Positions 41,862 to 55,374 are shown, numbered from the stretch's first letter. The stretch: DNA of 64,000 nucleotides from Polytrichum commune (GCA_950295325.1 OX485809.1:3408001-3472000), one strand, 5' to 3'. Program-made: numbers and translations. The notes: generated by a model not told the origin, from the letters alone.

Positions 41862-44800
41862 ATGAAACAGCATCGATTCTTTGCATCCGAATCTGGGGCA
41901 CTGGAACAACAGCAGGTAGGTCCTGTCTGTCTGTTTGTGCGTCGTGTCTCTCCCTTTCCTTTCCTTTTCCTCCCATAGGAAACAGAGCAAAAGACTGAAG
42001 AAACAGGGGAGCAGAGGGGAGAAGAGGTGAGGTGGCTGCGTGGTAAGTAGAGTTTTTCAAGAAGACGGAGAACCGTGGGAACCGGACCTCACCAAGCGAG
42101 TCACTTTTTTTGGTAGCTTACACCGGGAAGGTTTTTTAGTAGCAGAGTAAACGGTGCGTGTTAAGTGTAAGCTGTGAGAAGAAGTGAGGAGAAGCTTCCT
42201 TGGGAGGCTCTTGCGAGGGAGAATATTGCTCTACATGACCGGCTAGAGGGGTGTATGGAGTTGTGTCTTGGAAGTTCCGGCTCTCTTTTTACTGGTGCGG
42301 TGGTGTCTGGAGTTCATTCCGAGGCGTTCATTCCACTTGATGTCCGTTTGTTGTGTGCCTTGTTGTGGTGTTTATTACGGTGTTAAGGCGGTGTTAAGGA
42401 TGTGCCAAGGAGCCATTATGCATTCAAATTTTGAAATGACCGAAGAGTGTCTATCTCCCCTGTTTGAAATCAATTGGTCTGGATTGATTGAATAGGAAAC
42501 ACTTTGTTGAACGGGCTGGCTCATTCATCACTAGCAAAGATAGGTCAGGCAGGCTTTGTGGAGGCCAGTGTTGGCGGAGGAGGAGAGACGAACGGGGAAC
42601 GACGTGTTGAGGAGGTGAATGCCGGTGGTGAAATAAGCTTGGCAAATAAAGATCGTGGTAACAGCATCAGCAATGTTCGAAATGGGAAGAAAATGGAAGC
42701 AATCGACGAGGACTCGGTCGTACAGAAGGATACTAATCTTGCAGGTGTCCTGGATTCCTTAATAAGGTGACTCCTCATTGCATTGATCTAGTTACTCACC
42801 TCGGTCACATTACACTGTGACCTCACTCCTGGCTCGTTGTCTAAACCCGTGCGTAGTACCGACTGCTTTGTTTTTTACGCTCGGGATGTCCGGGAAGCTT
42901 TCATCTCTACCTATGCTTTTTATCTACTTCCAATTTCAAAATTTATTCCTCTTCAGTAGTCTGTACAAAGCAAGCGGCAATGAGCCCATGTCTTGAGAGA
43001 GAGAATCTCTTAGTAGTGGATGGATACGTTTCTTGGCGTTGCACTTTAGAGATTGATACACTCGTCTCCTGGAAACTTCCCACCGCATTTCTGTCACATT
43101 GTGAAGTCCTGTTTGGAGCTTGTAGTAGTGCGAGAGAGAGAGAGAGAGAGCCACAGTAATTAATCTTAGTGGAGTTACGACTCCACTAAGTCCTAGAATA
43201 GTGTCATCGTCGAGGGTTTAAAGGCTGTGGAGATAGGAAGTCCTTTAAGCAAATGAGGTCGATGAAGTTGTTCTCAATCCTTCAATCAGGGAGCACTTCT
43301 GCTGCAGCAAAGTAAATGCTTACTCCACGTACACTTTTCTTTTCTACCTCCAGGCTGCCATTAGATACAAGGAGCTAGGTTTTAATTTAGCAAGGGTTTG
43401 GCAACTATTTGTCTCTTTTTGTGTGCAATGCCCAGTTAATTTTCAATGAGGGTTTTGAAACCTGACACCCGTCAATTCTCTTGTTCATCGTTCGTTGACT
43501 GCTGTCAACAGTTAGACGTGAAATAACTGGCTGGTGTGCGGAGGGCTCAAAACATGCTCACAATTGCCTTGTTATTTCTACGGTCATTAGCATTACTAGC
43601 TCTCTCCTGTGTCAGAAATGAAAATTCAGTACCATTTGCGACAATGAACTCTGAAGATTTGTTAGGGAGCCTTACATTCAACACTCTTTCGATGCTTGAG
43701 TGTTCAAGAAGTGATGAGAAGTGCTAGAATGTTAACGGGTTAATTTTAAGCGATGCAATTTCTGATAACCACGGGTTCACAAGCATACAATCCCTGTAGC
43801 TGGAGTTTGGTTCTAGATTCTGGTTTGTGGGTGAGCCATTTCTGAAATACAACTCTCTTTTTGTGGAGAGCTTACCGTGTGATGGTTTTTAGTGGCCACC
43901 AAAGAGTCATTAAAATGTTGATGGCAGGTGCATTGATTTGAGATGCTTCTAATGTCCTCGTAAATGGCCTACTCTTCTTGGATTGAACTTTTTATATGGA
44001 GTCCTCCGAGGTTGCCTTTATTATAAAGTGCCATATCCTAATGTGAAGACTTCCAGCCAGCATTGTTGAGAATCTTGAGGGACAAAAACTGCAGGGAAAC
44101 CAATAATGGGTCATTCCGGTTGGAGTAAATGAAGTGATTGGGAGTGGTGGTGACCTATCATTTACCATGGCCGAAGGTTTAATTGTGTGGAGATTTTTTT
44201 GTGCTATATAATTCTCCTAAGTATGAGGACTTTTTACACTCTTATCTTGATAACGTTTCAGGCAGCTTATGACTCTTCTATACCCTGCACTTACATAGTT
44301 GTCAGCTAATTTTTGATTTTTGATTTTGTGCTTGTGGAACAGTTTGGACCTCAATGGGAACTTCCTGGATCCCCTGGATGACTTCAGTGCTCCTAATTAT
44401 TCCAAGCTTATCAAGTCCCCGATGTCCTTCACAGTCATGCGGGAGAAAATTTTGACTCACCAGTATTCAACATGGCGCCTGTTTGTGGTATGTTGATTCT
44501 ATCAGAGTTTTATACTAGTATCTATATTTCTTTTGTTAAGAAGGGGTGATAGCATTTGCAAACCAAGAGAGTGCCAAGAATTAGTTCGACACACCCTCGT
44601 CTCCTGCTCATATGCTGCTGATGTCTTCACCTGAGAAAGTCAGGGTGTTGATATCTATTAGATTGAGGTGGTTCTTGTCCTTTCATTTGGGAATACTGAA
44701 GCTGGTCACTTGTCTGTGCAGGAAGATTTTGAGAGGATATGTCACAATGCTATGAATTACAACAAAAAGCGCAGCATTATCTGGACAGCAGCAAATGATC

Positions 44801-47800
44801 TTCTTCGGAAAGGTAGAAACTGCTTAGAGCAGTATGAAAAGCAGGGGGATACTCTGGTGACAGTGAGCAGATCTTTAGAGTCACATGCTAGTACCAAGTC
44901 GAAGAGTGTTCCAAGCGCAAAATCAGGATCTGACAATGTTGATTCTAAGATTGATAAGCAAGATACTGTTCCAGCTAGTCAACGAGTAGGAATGGCTATA
45001 TCAAGTGCTGTCACTGGCCAAGCTGAAATCAAACCATCAATTTCACAAGCTGCTCCAATTGGCAAGAAAGCTATTGTGAAGGAGGATGTTTGTTTGGTAC
45101 CTCAGTCATCAAAAGAAGAGAGAGGTGTCAATAATGCTATTAGCGACCAAATCCTTTGTACTGCTGTGGGGAAGGAAGGAGCTGTTGAGGAACGCACAAG
45201 AACTTCAGAGCTGGAGGAAGGGCAGAAGCATGTAGGTGAGGTCCCAGATGTATCACCCAGGTGCAGTATACCAGTGCATGAAGTGGCTGAGTGGCAAATT
45301 GATGTGGAGGGTGAGGGCTGTATTGAGCCAGATGATTCTCATTTTGATGTGGGAGGTGAAGCCACAGAATGCTCAAGTTCATTTGAGTCCACTGGAAGTG
45401 GATTGGAAGGTGAACTCGGAATTGACCGGCTGCAGTTAATATCTGAAGCTGAGTCAGATTTGCGAGATGGAAATGGAGCATTTGGATTGCAGGAGGATGA
45501 TGATGGAGCAGGAACAAGTGAAAGGTAGGTTTACTATGTCAGTCATTGAAAACTGAAAGAAAAACTAAAAAATGGGAAGTGGTAATAGATGCGAAGTATG
45601 AAAACCATCTTTACTAAAAAGGGATTTTATTGCAATGATTTTCTGAACAGGGGTAAAAAGGCATTGGATGCTGACTGGAAGAAGGCCAGACGTGGTATTG
45701 AATGGAGGTGTCATTGGCTAGAGTTACGAATGCAGGAACTCCGAGCACAAGCTGTTGAGAATGCTAAGTCATTGGAGAAACTTCACAAAGAGAAGATTTG
45801 GGAGTTGGAAGGAGAAGTCGGTGAGGGAACGGCTGCACGGACTGTCCCAGTTAAAATTCTTCGAAATCATCCGATTCTACGGCGCAGGCGACGAAGGAGG
45901 GCCGAGGAGGCTGCAGACCTGGATGCTTTTATGGGGAGGCATCCTCTGTTCTCAAGATATGGTACTGAAGGAGATACTAAAAGTTGGTTGTCAGTGCTAT
46001 CTTGTCAGTTCTGCACTTCGCAGTGCATTTTAGCAGCAATTCTTTACATGTACAAACATCCTAGTAATGTACTACCACGATCAGCTGAAATGGAATATTG
46101 GACTATCTTTATGTTGTGCAGAAGCATATTGTTTCGATGGATGATGTTTCAGTATTTATCTCTGATCACATTGCTCCTCATTGTGATTTCTCGTGGAGAA
46201 CCTATGACTGGTGTTGTTCTTGTGTAAAAGTTTGGATTTTGCATAAGACGTATAAGGCTAGTCTGCTCTCAGATTGACAAACTCTTGAAGGGTTTGTTCT
46301 GTACCAACTTTTCACTCTAGTGATGGATGATGGCAGTGCTTTGGGTACAACTTGTATTCACTGACCATCCAGTCTGCGCTGTAGATGCTTGGAGGTTTCA
46401 AATGAAGTAATATATAAGAATTCACAAGGAAGTTGAAGAGATTACAGTAAATGATATCCTTCAAACTGTTTGGTTTCATATTCTTGCTCTTGGTTGAGTC
46501 TGATATGTCTATCTGACCGTATGCCCATCTGAGTATGTATGGGACTATTGCCTGCAGATAAGAAGAAGCGGAAGTCAGAAGATGGCCTTGCAGGGGGCAA
46601 TGAGGATAGTCAACAGAATCAGCGCTTCCAAATTGACAGTGTGCACCTAACCTACCAATTCTACATGTTTTTATGTTGTAGCTGTTCATATTGGAAACTC
46701 AATTTCATGTAGAACTTTGCTTTTAATCCAGGTGGACCTAGTTGGATTGTGTGCAACTCTTTTCTGATTAAGTTGGAGTCATCCCGGTATCAGCTTATGA
46801 TGGTTTTATCTCCAACTTGCTCTCTTCTAAAAACCCAGGGGTACTTTGAATGGTGGTCATTTGTTTCTCTTAGGTTGTGAAATCCATGGGATCCCTCTAC
46901 AGCTCTACACTGCAACAAAACATTTATCAATTTTAGTTTCACAATCTGCAAAGCAGGATGCTGCATCCAGTGATTACCTATGGCAAGACTTTGCATCATA
47001 ACTGATTTCAGTTTGTCATACACAGTTCAGGAACCAGAGACTATGTTGAAAGAGGATGATGCAAAGGAGCATTCAGCAGCAGCACATGTTTCTGTAGAAG
47101 GGGAACAAATGGAGCAGGTGCTGTGGCAGGTGGAAGCCCTCCAGGCTCGGCTGGTGAAGGTGAAACGGCAACTGAGAAAAGGAGCACCCCCACCAAGGGA
47201 CAAGGCTGTTCTATCTAATCTATCGCCTCGAGGGCCTAACCAAGGTGCTAAAGCTGGCTTCACTGCACCAGGGGTGCCCTCAAAGATTTCACCAAGAGGG
47301 GTAGCTCCAACAGCCCCTGCTGGGGGTTTAGCAAGAGGAGTGCGAAGGCGTTCTTCAGATTACGATATCAACAATGTTGTTATGCCTGGAAGTATGGGGG
47401 CAAAGTATGTTGGGCAAATCCGGCATGTGGATATTGAAACCCCTCAATGGCGTAGTGTGGGCGAAGGGCATTTGGCACAGCCTAGTCAGGGCCAAGACTC
47501 CAGTGATGAGGTTGGTTGAACAACATACTGACTTCTGTGTTCAGAATAAAAATTGGGGGCTAGGTGACCTGTCATTGAGCTTGTAAAGGCTTGATCAGCA
47601 TATTTTACATACTTTAGTGATGAAAATGGCTTGATGTGTAGTTCTGAAGAAGCCAAGGTTTTTATGGATGTTTCACAGAGTAGTGGAGTAACCATCTCAT
47701 GCCCTTATGTGACCCTTGTGATGTTATTTATACAAAACGCTTCTGTCTCAATTCAAAGACCTACTAACATGACCCCATGAGCAGGGGACTTTCTGGGTTT

Positions 47801-48342
47801 TCTGTTGAATTTTTTTTCCTGAATGTAAATTCCTCCAGGATACAGACAATGAGCATTATCAAAAGAAGCATGCGATAATGGAGACAAGAGAACGTGAGCA
47901 ACGATACATGCCCCCTCTTAAGAGGAACCCTGATAGTGATACAATGGGAAAGGGACACTCAAAGGGTGGAGTTGGGAAGGCTGCTGCAAAGATGGCTAGC
48001 AAAGCAAGCAGCGGAACACTGGCTCTACCAAGTACCTCAACTCTCACAGTACCAATCGTTATACCGAAAAAAGCACGGTCCAAACGAAGGCCCAACAATC
48101 CACATGCTTTGCCAGGTGCTAATCCTGCAGTTGCTGACCCTCCCCAAGGTGCCGACCCTCCTCCTTTAGTTGATCAAGCTTTGGCTCCGACAGATGTAGC
48201 TGGCACGAGCAAAGGAGTTTTAGAGAGGGATCCCTCCACAGGTAACTCCGATGGAGATGCTTCCAAGATTGAAGGCAGTGAGCTGGAAGATGCACAGTTG
48301 AAAATCCATTCAGCTTTGAAACGAAAGGAGAGGAAAAGCTGA
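41862..48342 (+). CDS. bromodomain protein with coiled coil and PEHE-like C-terminus
   Basis: Probably a nuclear chromatin factor that reads acetyl-lysine. Exons: 41862-41915, 42549-42766, 44343-44487, 44722-45524, 45651-45961, 46558-46638, 47026-47510, 47839-48342; GT..AG introns in matching phase give about 866 aa. The bromodomain (about 80-175) starts VLDSLISLDLNGNFLDPLDD, contains APNYSKLIKSPMSF and keeps the acetyl-lysine-binding Asn in NAMNYN. An acidic, Ser-rich stretch follows, then a WKKARRGIEWRCHWLELRM helix (about 410-430), a basic RRRRRR cluster, a coiled coil (QVEALQARLVKVKRQL) and, at about 672-735, DIETPQWRS...DEDTDNEHYQKKHA...ETRERE, which resembles the PEHE motif of MSL1/KANSL1. 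The 5' end is uncertain: an ATG at 41828 with acceptor 42553 is equally in phase. Confidence 0.85.
43131..43150 (+). repeat. (GA)n microsatellite in a bromodomain-gene intron
   Basis: About ten GA units inside the 1.6-kb intron between exons 2 and 3. Confidence 0.9.
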
Positions 48343-49615
48343 AGAGGGATTCCCTAGCATGGAGGTTTTGCTTGTTGCAAAGTTCCTAAGTTGTCACTGC
48401 ATTTTTTGGGTCAGGCCACCTGTAGGTAGGAATCAATCGTTATTTTTGGCCACCGGTGTTTGTTGAAGATACACTCCACCGGGGTTGCGAGACAGTAGTA
48501 GTGCACTTGGGTACAGTATTTGCCGTGATGGTTTCAATTCTGGAAAGTCATCTGGTCTTGTACAAAGCATGTCCACTCACTTTCCCCTCATTTTTTGTGC
48601 ATTTTCTATTCTCGTCTCATCATTCTAATACTTCTCACCCGCTGTGCAAGTTTGTCTTATCCACAGGCGAGAGTTAGAATTGGTTTCCTATCATCGGTGG
48701 CTATTGTTTCTTGGAAGGTTAAACTTTCACCAAACTCTTCCCCTTCGCTATGTCACCAGCACTTGTGAATTTTAGAGTGTTTGGGTTGCGTTTTTAAACT
48801 GGCACCTAAAGGAGAGCTCAGGATGGCAGAGGGAGGTAAATGTGAAGGATTTCCGACTGCCAGGTCATGAGGAATCGAGTGAGCATGTAATTCTCTACTT
48901 TATAATATCATATGGCAATGTTGGATGTTAGACTTCTTGGCCCCAAGCCCCACTCAAGAGGCAGCTCCCAGATGCATACTATTGATGGAGGTGCAAATCT
49001 CTTGATAAGTGACCTAACTTATGGAATCCTTTCTCCTTTCAAATAAGGTATGTGGGCCTTATGTGTCACTCTTCTTATCCGACACCTATATTTGAGAGGT
49101 ATATATGGCAAGGCCTGTTGTTAAGAACGGACACCAAAAACACATGTGCCATTGTGAGGTTGGACTACCCTATGCGTGGGTCAGATTAGGTGTTGATTGA
49201 TTATTCTTTCAGTTGTTGAATATTTTTGTGAAAAACTCAGTCTATTCTCTGAATACTGAATATTATATTGAACAGCAAGTGTCCATAAAATGTGTAAAAT
49301 TACATGTTTCCTGCAACACATGGATATCTAAGTACATGTAAAATATTTCTTGACATTTTTACGGTAGGCCCTTAAACAATGAATACACTATTATCATGCA
49401 CAGGTTCTTCCTGCCCAAGATTTCTACTAAAAAATGCACCCGATTTGATCTGAACCTACATTATGCTCTCGAAGAGTAGGCACCAGCATCAGGGAGGGCC
49501 TCTGTGCAAACTTAAAAGAGAAAAAAGTAATTTGTAGTTTGACCTCTTGTAACCCTTGTATGTTGGCTCCGATTCTAAACCTTGAACTGACAATCTTCAT
49601 GACTTGTGAATTGTT
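48343..49615 (+). other. 3' flank of the bromodomain gene and a family C repeat
   Basis: The first few hundred bases are probably 3' UTR. A family C repeat copy (CACCTATATTTGAGAGGTAT, TTAAGAACGGACACCAAAAA, ACATGTG) lies at 49078-49180. No gene is seen. Confidence 0.45.
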
Positions 49616-49766
49616 CAACAGGATGAGACGATTGCTGATCCGTGATCCAACAGTTGAAATTGTTGGAAGTGCCACGTACCTTAAAAACTCATTCAAACAG
49701 GTTTTTCAAACATTCCACAGAAGAAGATTTGAAGGACCTCCCAATTCCGACAGTCCAGTACTGTAG
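49616..49766 (+). other. exon-like open stretch, unassigned
   Basis: A stretch reading RMRRLLIRDPTVEIVGSATY begins right after a fair 3' splice site (TTGTTCAACAG, ending 49620). At 49700 it meets a possible 5' splice site (AAACAG/GTTTTT) or simply runs to a stop at 49764. It could be an alternative terminal exon of the bromodomain gene, a decayed exon or chance; I do not recognise the peptide. Confidence 0.15.
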
Positions 49767-52700
49767 CAGTCCGTGTGCGTGCTAAAATAGCCCATTATGT
49801 GTGCATGCTTGTGCGTATTAAAAATTGCAGGAGGCATTAAACTTTGCATGAAAAAGGTGTCCTTGTTTGTCTCTTCTCCGTCACTTGCACAAATTGGGTA
49901 TCGTCAACACCCTTAAAAGCATTAAACCTCTAAGCCTCATATTTAGTAGGGATTCCGGAGGCATTTCTTGTCATCACCCTTTCCCTCTTGATGATGGAAT
50001 CATCGAGGCTTGCTTTTGTGGGTTCCATAAATGGCCGTTTGAACTTTTGTAGGTTTGTGGTTGATTGATTAATTGATTGATTGATTGGGGTCCCTTTCCG
50101 GACAGCAAATGGTTGGTTGAGAGAGGACGGGAGAACGTTTGTTCCCGTAGATTTGGATGGCCATCGTGAGACTTCACTTGGGTCAGATTAGGTGTAATTT
50201 TATGTTTACTATTCTTTTTTTAATTGTTTGAATTGTTGCTTTTTGGGGATTCAAAAAGTATTGTTGAAAATTTGAAGACAATGCAGATACGTTTGAGAGT
50301 GTTTTTGTAAGTGAATGAGGATCCTTGAAATATGTGAAAGGCATGTTATAAACAATGTTCAACATCAAGTAGATGTAGAACATGGATAGAATACTACACT
50401 AGATTTTGTATTTAGTGTTATACGGTAATCTATGTCACTGGTAATTTTTCTAATGACACTTTTCTATGAATAAGTTTACAAAGTACTGCCCACCCAACCT
50501 ACTTTTACGTTGTTATATTCTGCATCCTAACAATTTGGTTATGAAATGTGTCATGGATGATTGAAATCTGGATGAAAAATCACTTAGTAAGTGACAATAA
50601 TTGTGACATTGTAAATCTAGAATGCGCAATTTATTAATTATGTTAACAAAGATGGACAAATAATGGTAGGTTTGCATTTAGTGTTAGCGATACTACATAG
50701 GTGGTTCATAATGAGTCTTGAGCAAGACAAAAAGAATTGGTGACACACTATCAATGTACATGTCAATAATGTCCAAGATTTCAACATCTTCAAATATTGT
50801 ATGAAGTGTTGAGAGTACCTAAAAAGTTATGGGTCAATAGAGTTATATGTAAAGTCCCTCAAGTAGGGATGAAATCGTGGGTTTCATCCTTATTTGAGAA
50901 ACCTTCCTATTTAAGAGCTCATTAGTTCGTCACGTATCATAGCCCATTTTAAAAAGTTGGGTGAAACTTTGGGACCTCCTCTTTCCATCTCTCAAACTTT
51001 GAGAAAAATTTAAGATCTTGAATATAGGGCATGGGATCCGCCATTCTATTTCCCAGATAGGTTGCTATGTAAGCCTAGCTTGGCCCGCCCATAAAACAAG
51101 ACAAGCTAGATAACCCATTTTGACATAACAACTCCACTTTTGATGTATGATAGTTTAAGCACTAAGAAACTTGGGTGACTTCGTGCTGATTCTCATAAAC
51201 TCATGGTTTGGGACTAAACTTGTGATTTCTAAACCTAGACTTGTGGTCTAGACCATTCAATTGTTTTAAAAGATGAATAGTCATGTAAGGAAATGTTCTT
51301 TTCCCATGGATTTCTTTACAACTTTGGTTTGTACGTGACATAAGTCTCTGAGCTTGCTTTTAGCCTTACATCTAGAAAAAACATGTTACAAAAAATGATG
51401 CTCAAAAATTTCAACAAATCATGAATAATTTCTTATTCATTCTAAAAGTGAAGATTATCTTTCTCATTAGGCCCCCAATTATGTTCACTATTCAACCTAA
51501 AATGGTCGCCAATACGTTTTTTTGTAGTCTAATCTCCTTTAAAGATGTTGTTTTGGTGTTTGTTATCATATTAACACTAATGACACACCACTCAAATATT
51601 GGTGTCCATTTAAGACAAGTATCCAATATGAAGCCCGCTTACCTTTGGGGAACTTTGTTGTTGCCAAAACCATGGCTCAAACAAGGGTCCCATATGATGA
51701 TGAGTTGGTCCCCAATTCACACGTGAAGTGGTTGGTCCATTTCATGACATGTGTTGAATGAAAATCATCCATGACGTTGTGTGGCCCTCTTGAGCCTTGA
51801 ACTCATATAATGTGGATGGATGTAGACCCGCCACTTTGCCATGAGAGAGTTGTTTGACACAAACTTCTTATTCTAACTTGGACTAAGTTAAAAATTTCTC
51901 TTTAGATGTAACCTAACCTATCTCATTACTAACCTCCTATACTTACATGGTCGGAGTTACTCCCAAATTCCCAAGTTTAGAAATGCGCCATAAATACAAG
52001 TACTAGTAGCGTCAATGCCGGGGGGGCGGGGGGGGGGGGCTCTTCTTTAAATTCCTAAATGACGTGTGTGGGTGATTATGAAATAAAACTTCCAAAATGT
52101 GAGAAGTTTGTAGAGAAGAACGAGTATATATGTACTAATGGCATGCTAGGAAATGAACTCATGTATGATTACTAAGTTTATTGAATTTAATGTGATAAAT
52201 GCCTCCACTACATACACAATGGTACAAATCATGAAACAAATAGGCCTTTGATACATAAACAATTTACTTTCACTTTTCAATGAGAAAGTCTTTTCATCCA
52301 TATGAGGTGTCTCATAATAATCAGACTTGAAAACACACGTCGATGAAGCTAAGGCAATAACATCATCTAAATTCATCATCATATGATTAGTTTGACCATA
52401 AGCCTAGTTTGACCCATTTGAGTTTTGATACCAACAAAACCCTATCTCCATTTGCAATAGGTTGGCCCATTTGGTCCATAATATTTGCATATTTTGCCCA
52501 CTTATGACACAACACTATCACCACATTGCATTAAACAAACAACGACAAGAGTGCAACAACCTAGCCACATCTGGAGAAGAAAACTCAAGGAAGGTGGTGA
52601 GTGCTCCAAGAGCCTCCACTTTCAAAAAACCTATAACTCAAATGCAAACCCTAACAAGAATGGACATGTCCATAGTTATTTGGGATCATCACCATGTGAT

Positions 52701-52984
52701 AGCAATGGATGAAAACATATAAATTGAATGAAACTTGCACATTTATTTTCAAAATTTTCTCTAACCTTTAGGACCCCCTTTGATACATCTACCTTCACTA
52801 CAAGAGTCTTAATAGTCTTCTTAAATGTACGCACCAGTAGAACACAATACTAACCTCTCCCCTTATGTAACATGTGTACGCTACTGCCTCAAAATGATAC
52901 CCCCTATTGAACTCATGTCAGTCCATACGTGGTACGAAGAGTCCACCCCCAAGTGTTGATGTAACTCATAATTGTTGAATAAAT
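49767..52984. other. intergenic DNA, no supported gene
   Basis: AT-rich with short frames. A G homopolymer broken by one C lies at 52020-52041, resembling the left end of the element at 7540, but no matching right end was found. Confidence 0.45.
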
Positions 52985-53204
52985 TACACTAAATATAATA
53001 TTTAGTGTCACTTACTATTTGGAATTAAAATGCTATGTCTATAGAATGTATATCTCACATTTTATTAACAAATATTAAATTGGTTGTTTAGGCACTATAA
53101 AACATTAACAACTTTATTTGGTAAAAAAATTACATTAATGGTAAATATATATAGCACTGTGTAAATTCAAATAAAAAGTGCCACTAAATATCATATTTAG
53201 TGTA
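52985..53204. mobile_element. 220-bp MITE with TACACTAAATAT ends
   Basis: Left end TACACTAAATATAATATTTA followed by GTGTCACTT; right end the complement of TACACTAAATATGATATTTA followed by GTGGCACTT. Each end is itself a small palindrome (AAATATAATATTT). The body is AT-rich and non-coding. Confidence 0.8.
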
Positions 53205-53721
53205 GTGTCTCCTTATTTATTATATTTGTATTTGACTTCGTGATGGCCCTCCCTTTCATCTACGTTGACTACATATCACTCTTACTTGAGGAGGAGCAAC
53301 AACACTCATGGACACCCCAAGCCCACAACTAAGGTAGGTGAGGCTAATGTGACACCTCCAACTTTGTGGAAACATCTAGTTGATGAATTTGAGCATGTTA
53401 GCAATTGCCAATCTAGACCAAAGAATTTGGAATTGTTAAAATTGGAGTTGAGGAAGGTGTTGGTCTAGGCTCTGGAATCAAAGATTTCCTACTTCCCAAT
53501 GTGGTGTTATAGGGGGGTCTCGTTTATCGTGTAATATTGTGTAAGTGGACAACGTCATTAGCAAATTCTACATGGTTATTTGCTGATTAAAACTAGCTTT
53601 AATAGCAATATTGGTTTGCTATTACCAAAACTATGATTATTTTCATGGTCAAAAAGTTCACAATACACGGCCCCAAGTGCTCTTCATAAACAAGGAATCT
53701 TGAAATTAAACACCTAACTTA

Positions 53722-54475
53722 GGGTGAGTTTCCATGCATGTTGCTCACCCACTATGTTCTGGATAATAGTGGGTTCGAGGTGTTTGTGTGTAGATAAGCA
53801 CAAGCCGCCAACCAACCACATTCTAGTGGCCTACTAAAATGTGGAGGTCCATGGACATTGGCTACTAGATTTCCATGTGCCCACTGAAGCACTTTTTAAC
53901 CTACAAGTGCCAATCATCAAAGGAATGAAGATCATAATTAGGAGGAGGAGGAGGGTTTAACTTGGAGTGAGAGGTTAGTAGGTGGACCCAGATTTGAGAA
54001 GATGAGAGTAGCTACACTAAATATATCGATTACTGAGTGTGGGAAATTAGTGAGGGTCGGAAATTAGTGAAGGTGGTACTAAATCCCTTTATGCTATGAA
54101 GTTAGTGCCACCAGAAGATCTAGGAAGTATTGTTTATCCCGACACTTGGCATGAAAGTACCGGCACTTGGCACCATTCACTAACAAGAGTGGTGGCACAC
54201 AATAATCACAAGCACACACTAAATTTCTTGAAATCTATGGTAAATAAGCATGTATTCATGAATTTTGTGTCACTCAGTAAAAAAAATTTAGCCCTCGATA
54301 ACTGAAATTTGGCTAGATTCTGCATGTGACTTGAATTAATACCACCCTCACTAATTGGTATATTTAGTGTAGTTGGCACATACGAACCCAACCCCATTAG
54401 ATTCCATCTACATTTGGGCGGGTCCTCATTCCCACTAGAATCTGGTGGGCGAGAGGCCTACATGGAAAGTTAGCC
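53722..54475. mobile_element. PIF/Harbinger-like element, second copy
   Basis: Left end GGGTGAGTTTCCATG and right end the complement of GGCTAACTTTCCATGTAGGC, flanked by TTA at 53719-53721 and 54476-54478. The subterminal AATAGTGGGTTCGAG and CCACTAGAATCTGGTGGGCGAG blocks match the copy at 4145. 754 bp; the core is different from the first copy and holds another nested element (54012-54372). Confidence 0.8.
54012..54372. mobile_element. nested element with CTACACTAAATATA ends
   Basis: It starts CTACACTAAATATA and ends TATATTTAGTGTAG; further in, GTGGGAAATTAGTGAGGG on the left answers CACCCTCACTAATT on the right. 361 bp with no recognisable protein. It lies inside the Harbinger-like element. 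Confidence 0.6.
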
Positions 54476-54967
54476 TTAGTCTCACATAACGCAACAAAGG
54501 GGTTGTGTAATGTTATTCCTTTGGTAAGATGGCTTCAAAAAAATGCAAACCCATTTTCATGAAGGTTCCAAGCTAGTTCATGAACCTTCCAAGCATTGTT
54601 ACCATAATATTCTACCAATTTCATGAACTTTCAAAATTAGTTCATAATTCTTCTTAACCGACTTGACATGTGGCAAACTTCAATTTCATGATAACAAACC
54701 TTTACCTCTAGAAACTTCATGATTCTTCCAATCCAATTTCATAACTCTTTGTGCACTTTCGGGTTTTCGTATTCTCAAATTCTCATTTCTCGCCTCCTCG
54801 TTTCGTATTCTCAACTTTTCACTTCTCAGCCTCCTTGTTTCATATACTTTGCCTTCTCATTGTTCATTGGCTCTTCTTTATCATGTGTTTACTTGGAAGC
54901 CTCTACCCTTGATGTTGATTTTCCTTTGGTCTATCATTACAGTACCTCACAGCTGGAAGCCACGAGA

Positions 54968-55363
54968 AGGTCACTTCGTTGTCAAGTTGACACCACGTGC
55001 GGACAAAGTTTGCTACCCCTATATTACATGACATATATAATTTTAAAATTTATGATATTTTTTCTACATATACATAACCATTGATAGTATCTTTTGTATA
55101 CTTTTTTGAAATTTTTAGTCATCTTTATTTTTTTTAGTAATTGTTTTAGTACACAACTGTGTCATTTTAGTTAGAAATGGTATGTTTTATGAAAAAAACA
55201 AATCATCAAATTTAGTTACCACTTTTAACTATATCATAGGTACTGTGTATATCTACTCATGAAAAATAATTGATAAAATTTTGACCCATTTTGGTGGTGC
55301 AACTTACCAAAAGAAGATTTTTTTTGGCCGCACGTGGTGTTCTACTTGACAATGGAGTGATCT
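54968..55363. mobile_element. inverted-repeat element, family F copy 2
   Basis: Full-length relative of 39706-40094 with the same inverted ends (AGGTCACTTCGTTGTCAAGT and complement, with CACCACGTGCGG). Differences are scattered substitutions and small indels in T runs. It directly abuts the mariner remnant at 55375. Confidence 0.85.
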
Positions 55364-55374
55364 ACCCTTGTTGG

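Noticed and set aside
45140-45517. 125-codon antisense frame
   Set aside because: It lies entirely opposite exon 4 of the bromodomain gene, whose + strand frame has domain and splice support; the antisense frame is its shadow.
45589-46227. 212-codon frame as a complete separate protein
   Set aside because: It combines exon 5 with read-through of flanking introns; the GT at 45962 and the phase-matched exon at 46558 give the conserved continuation.
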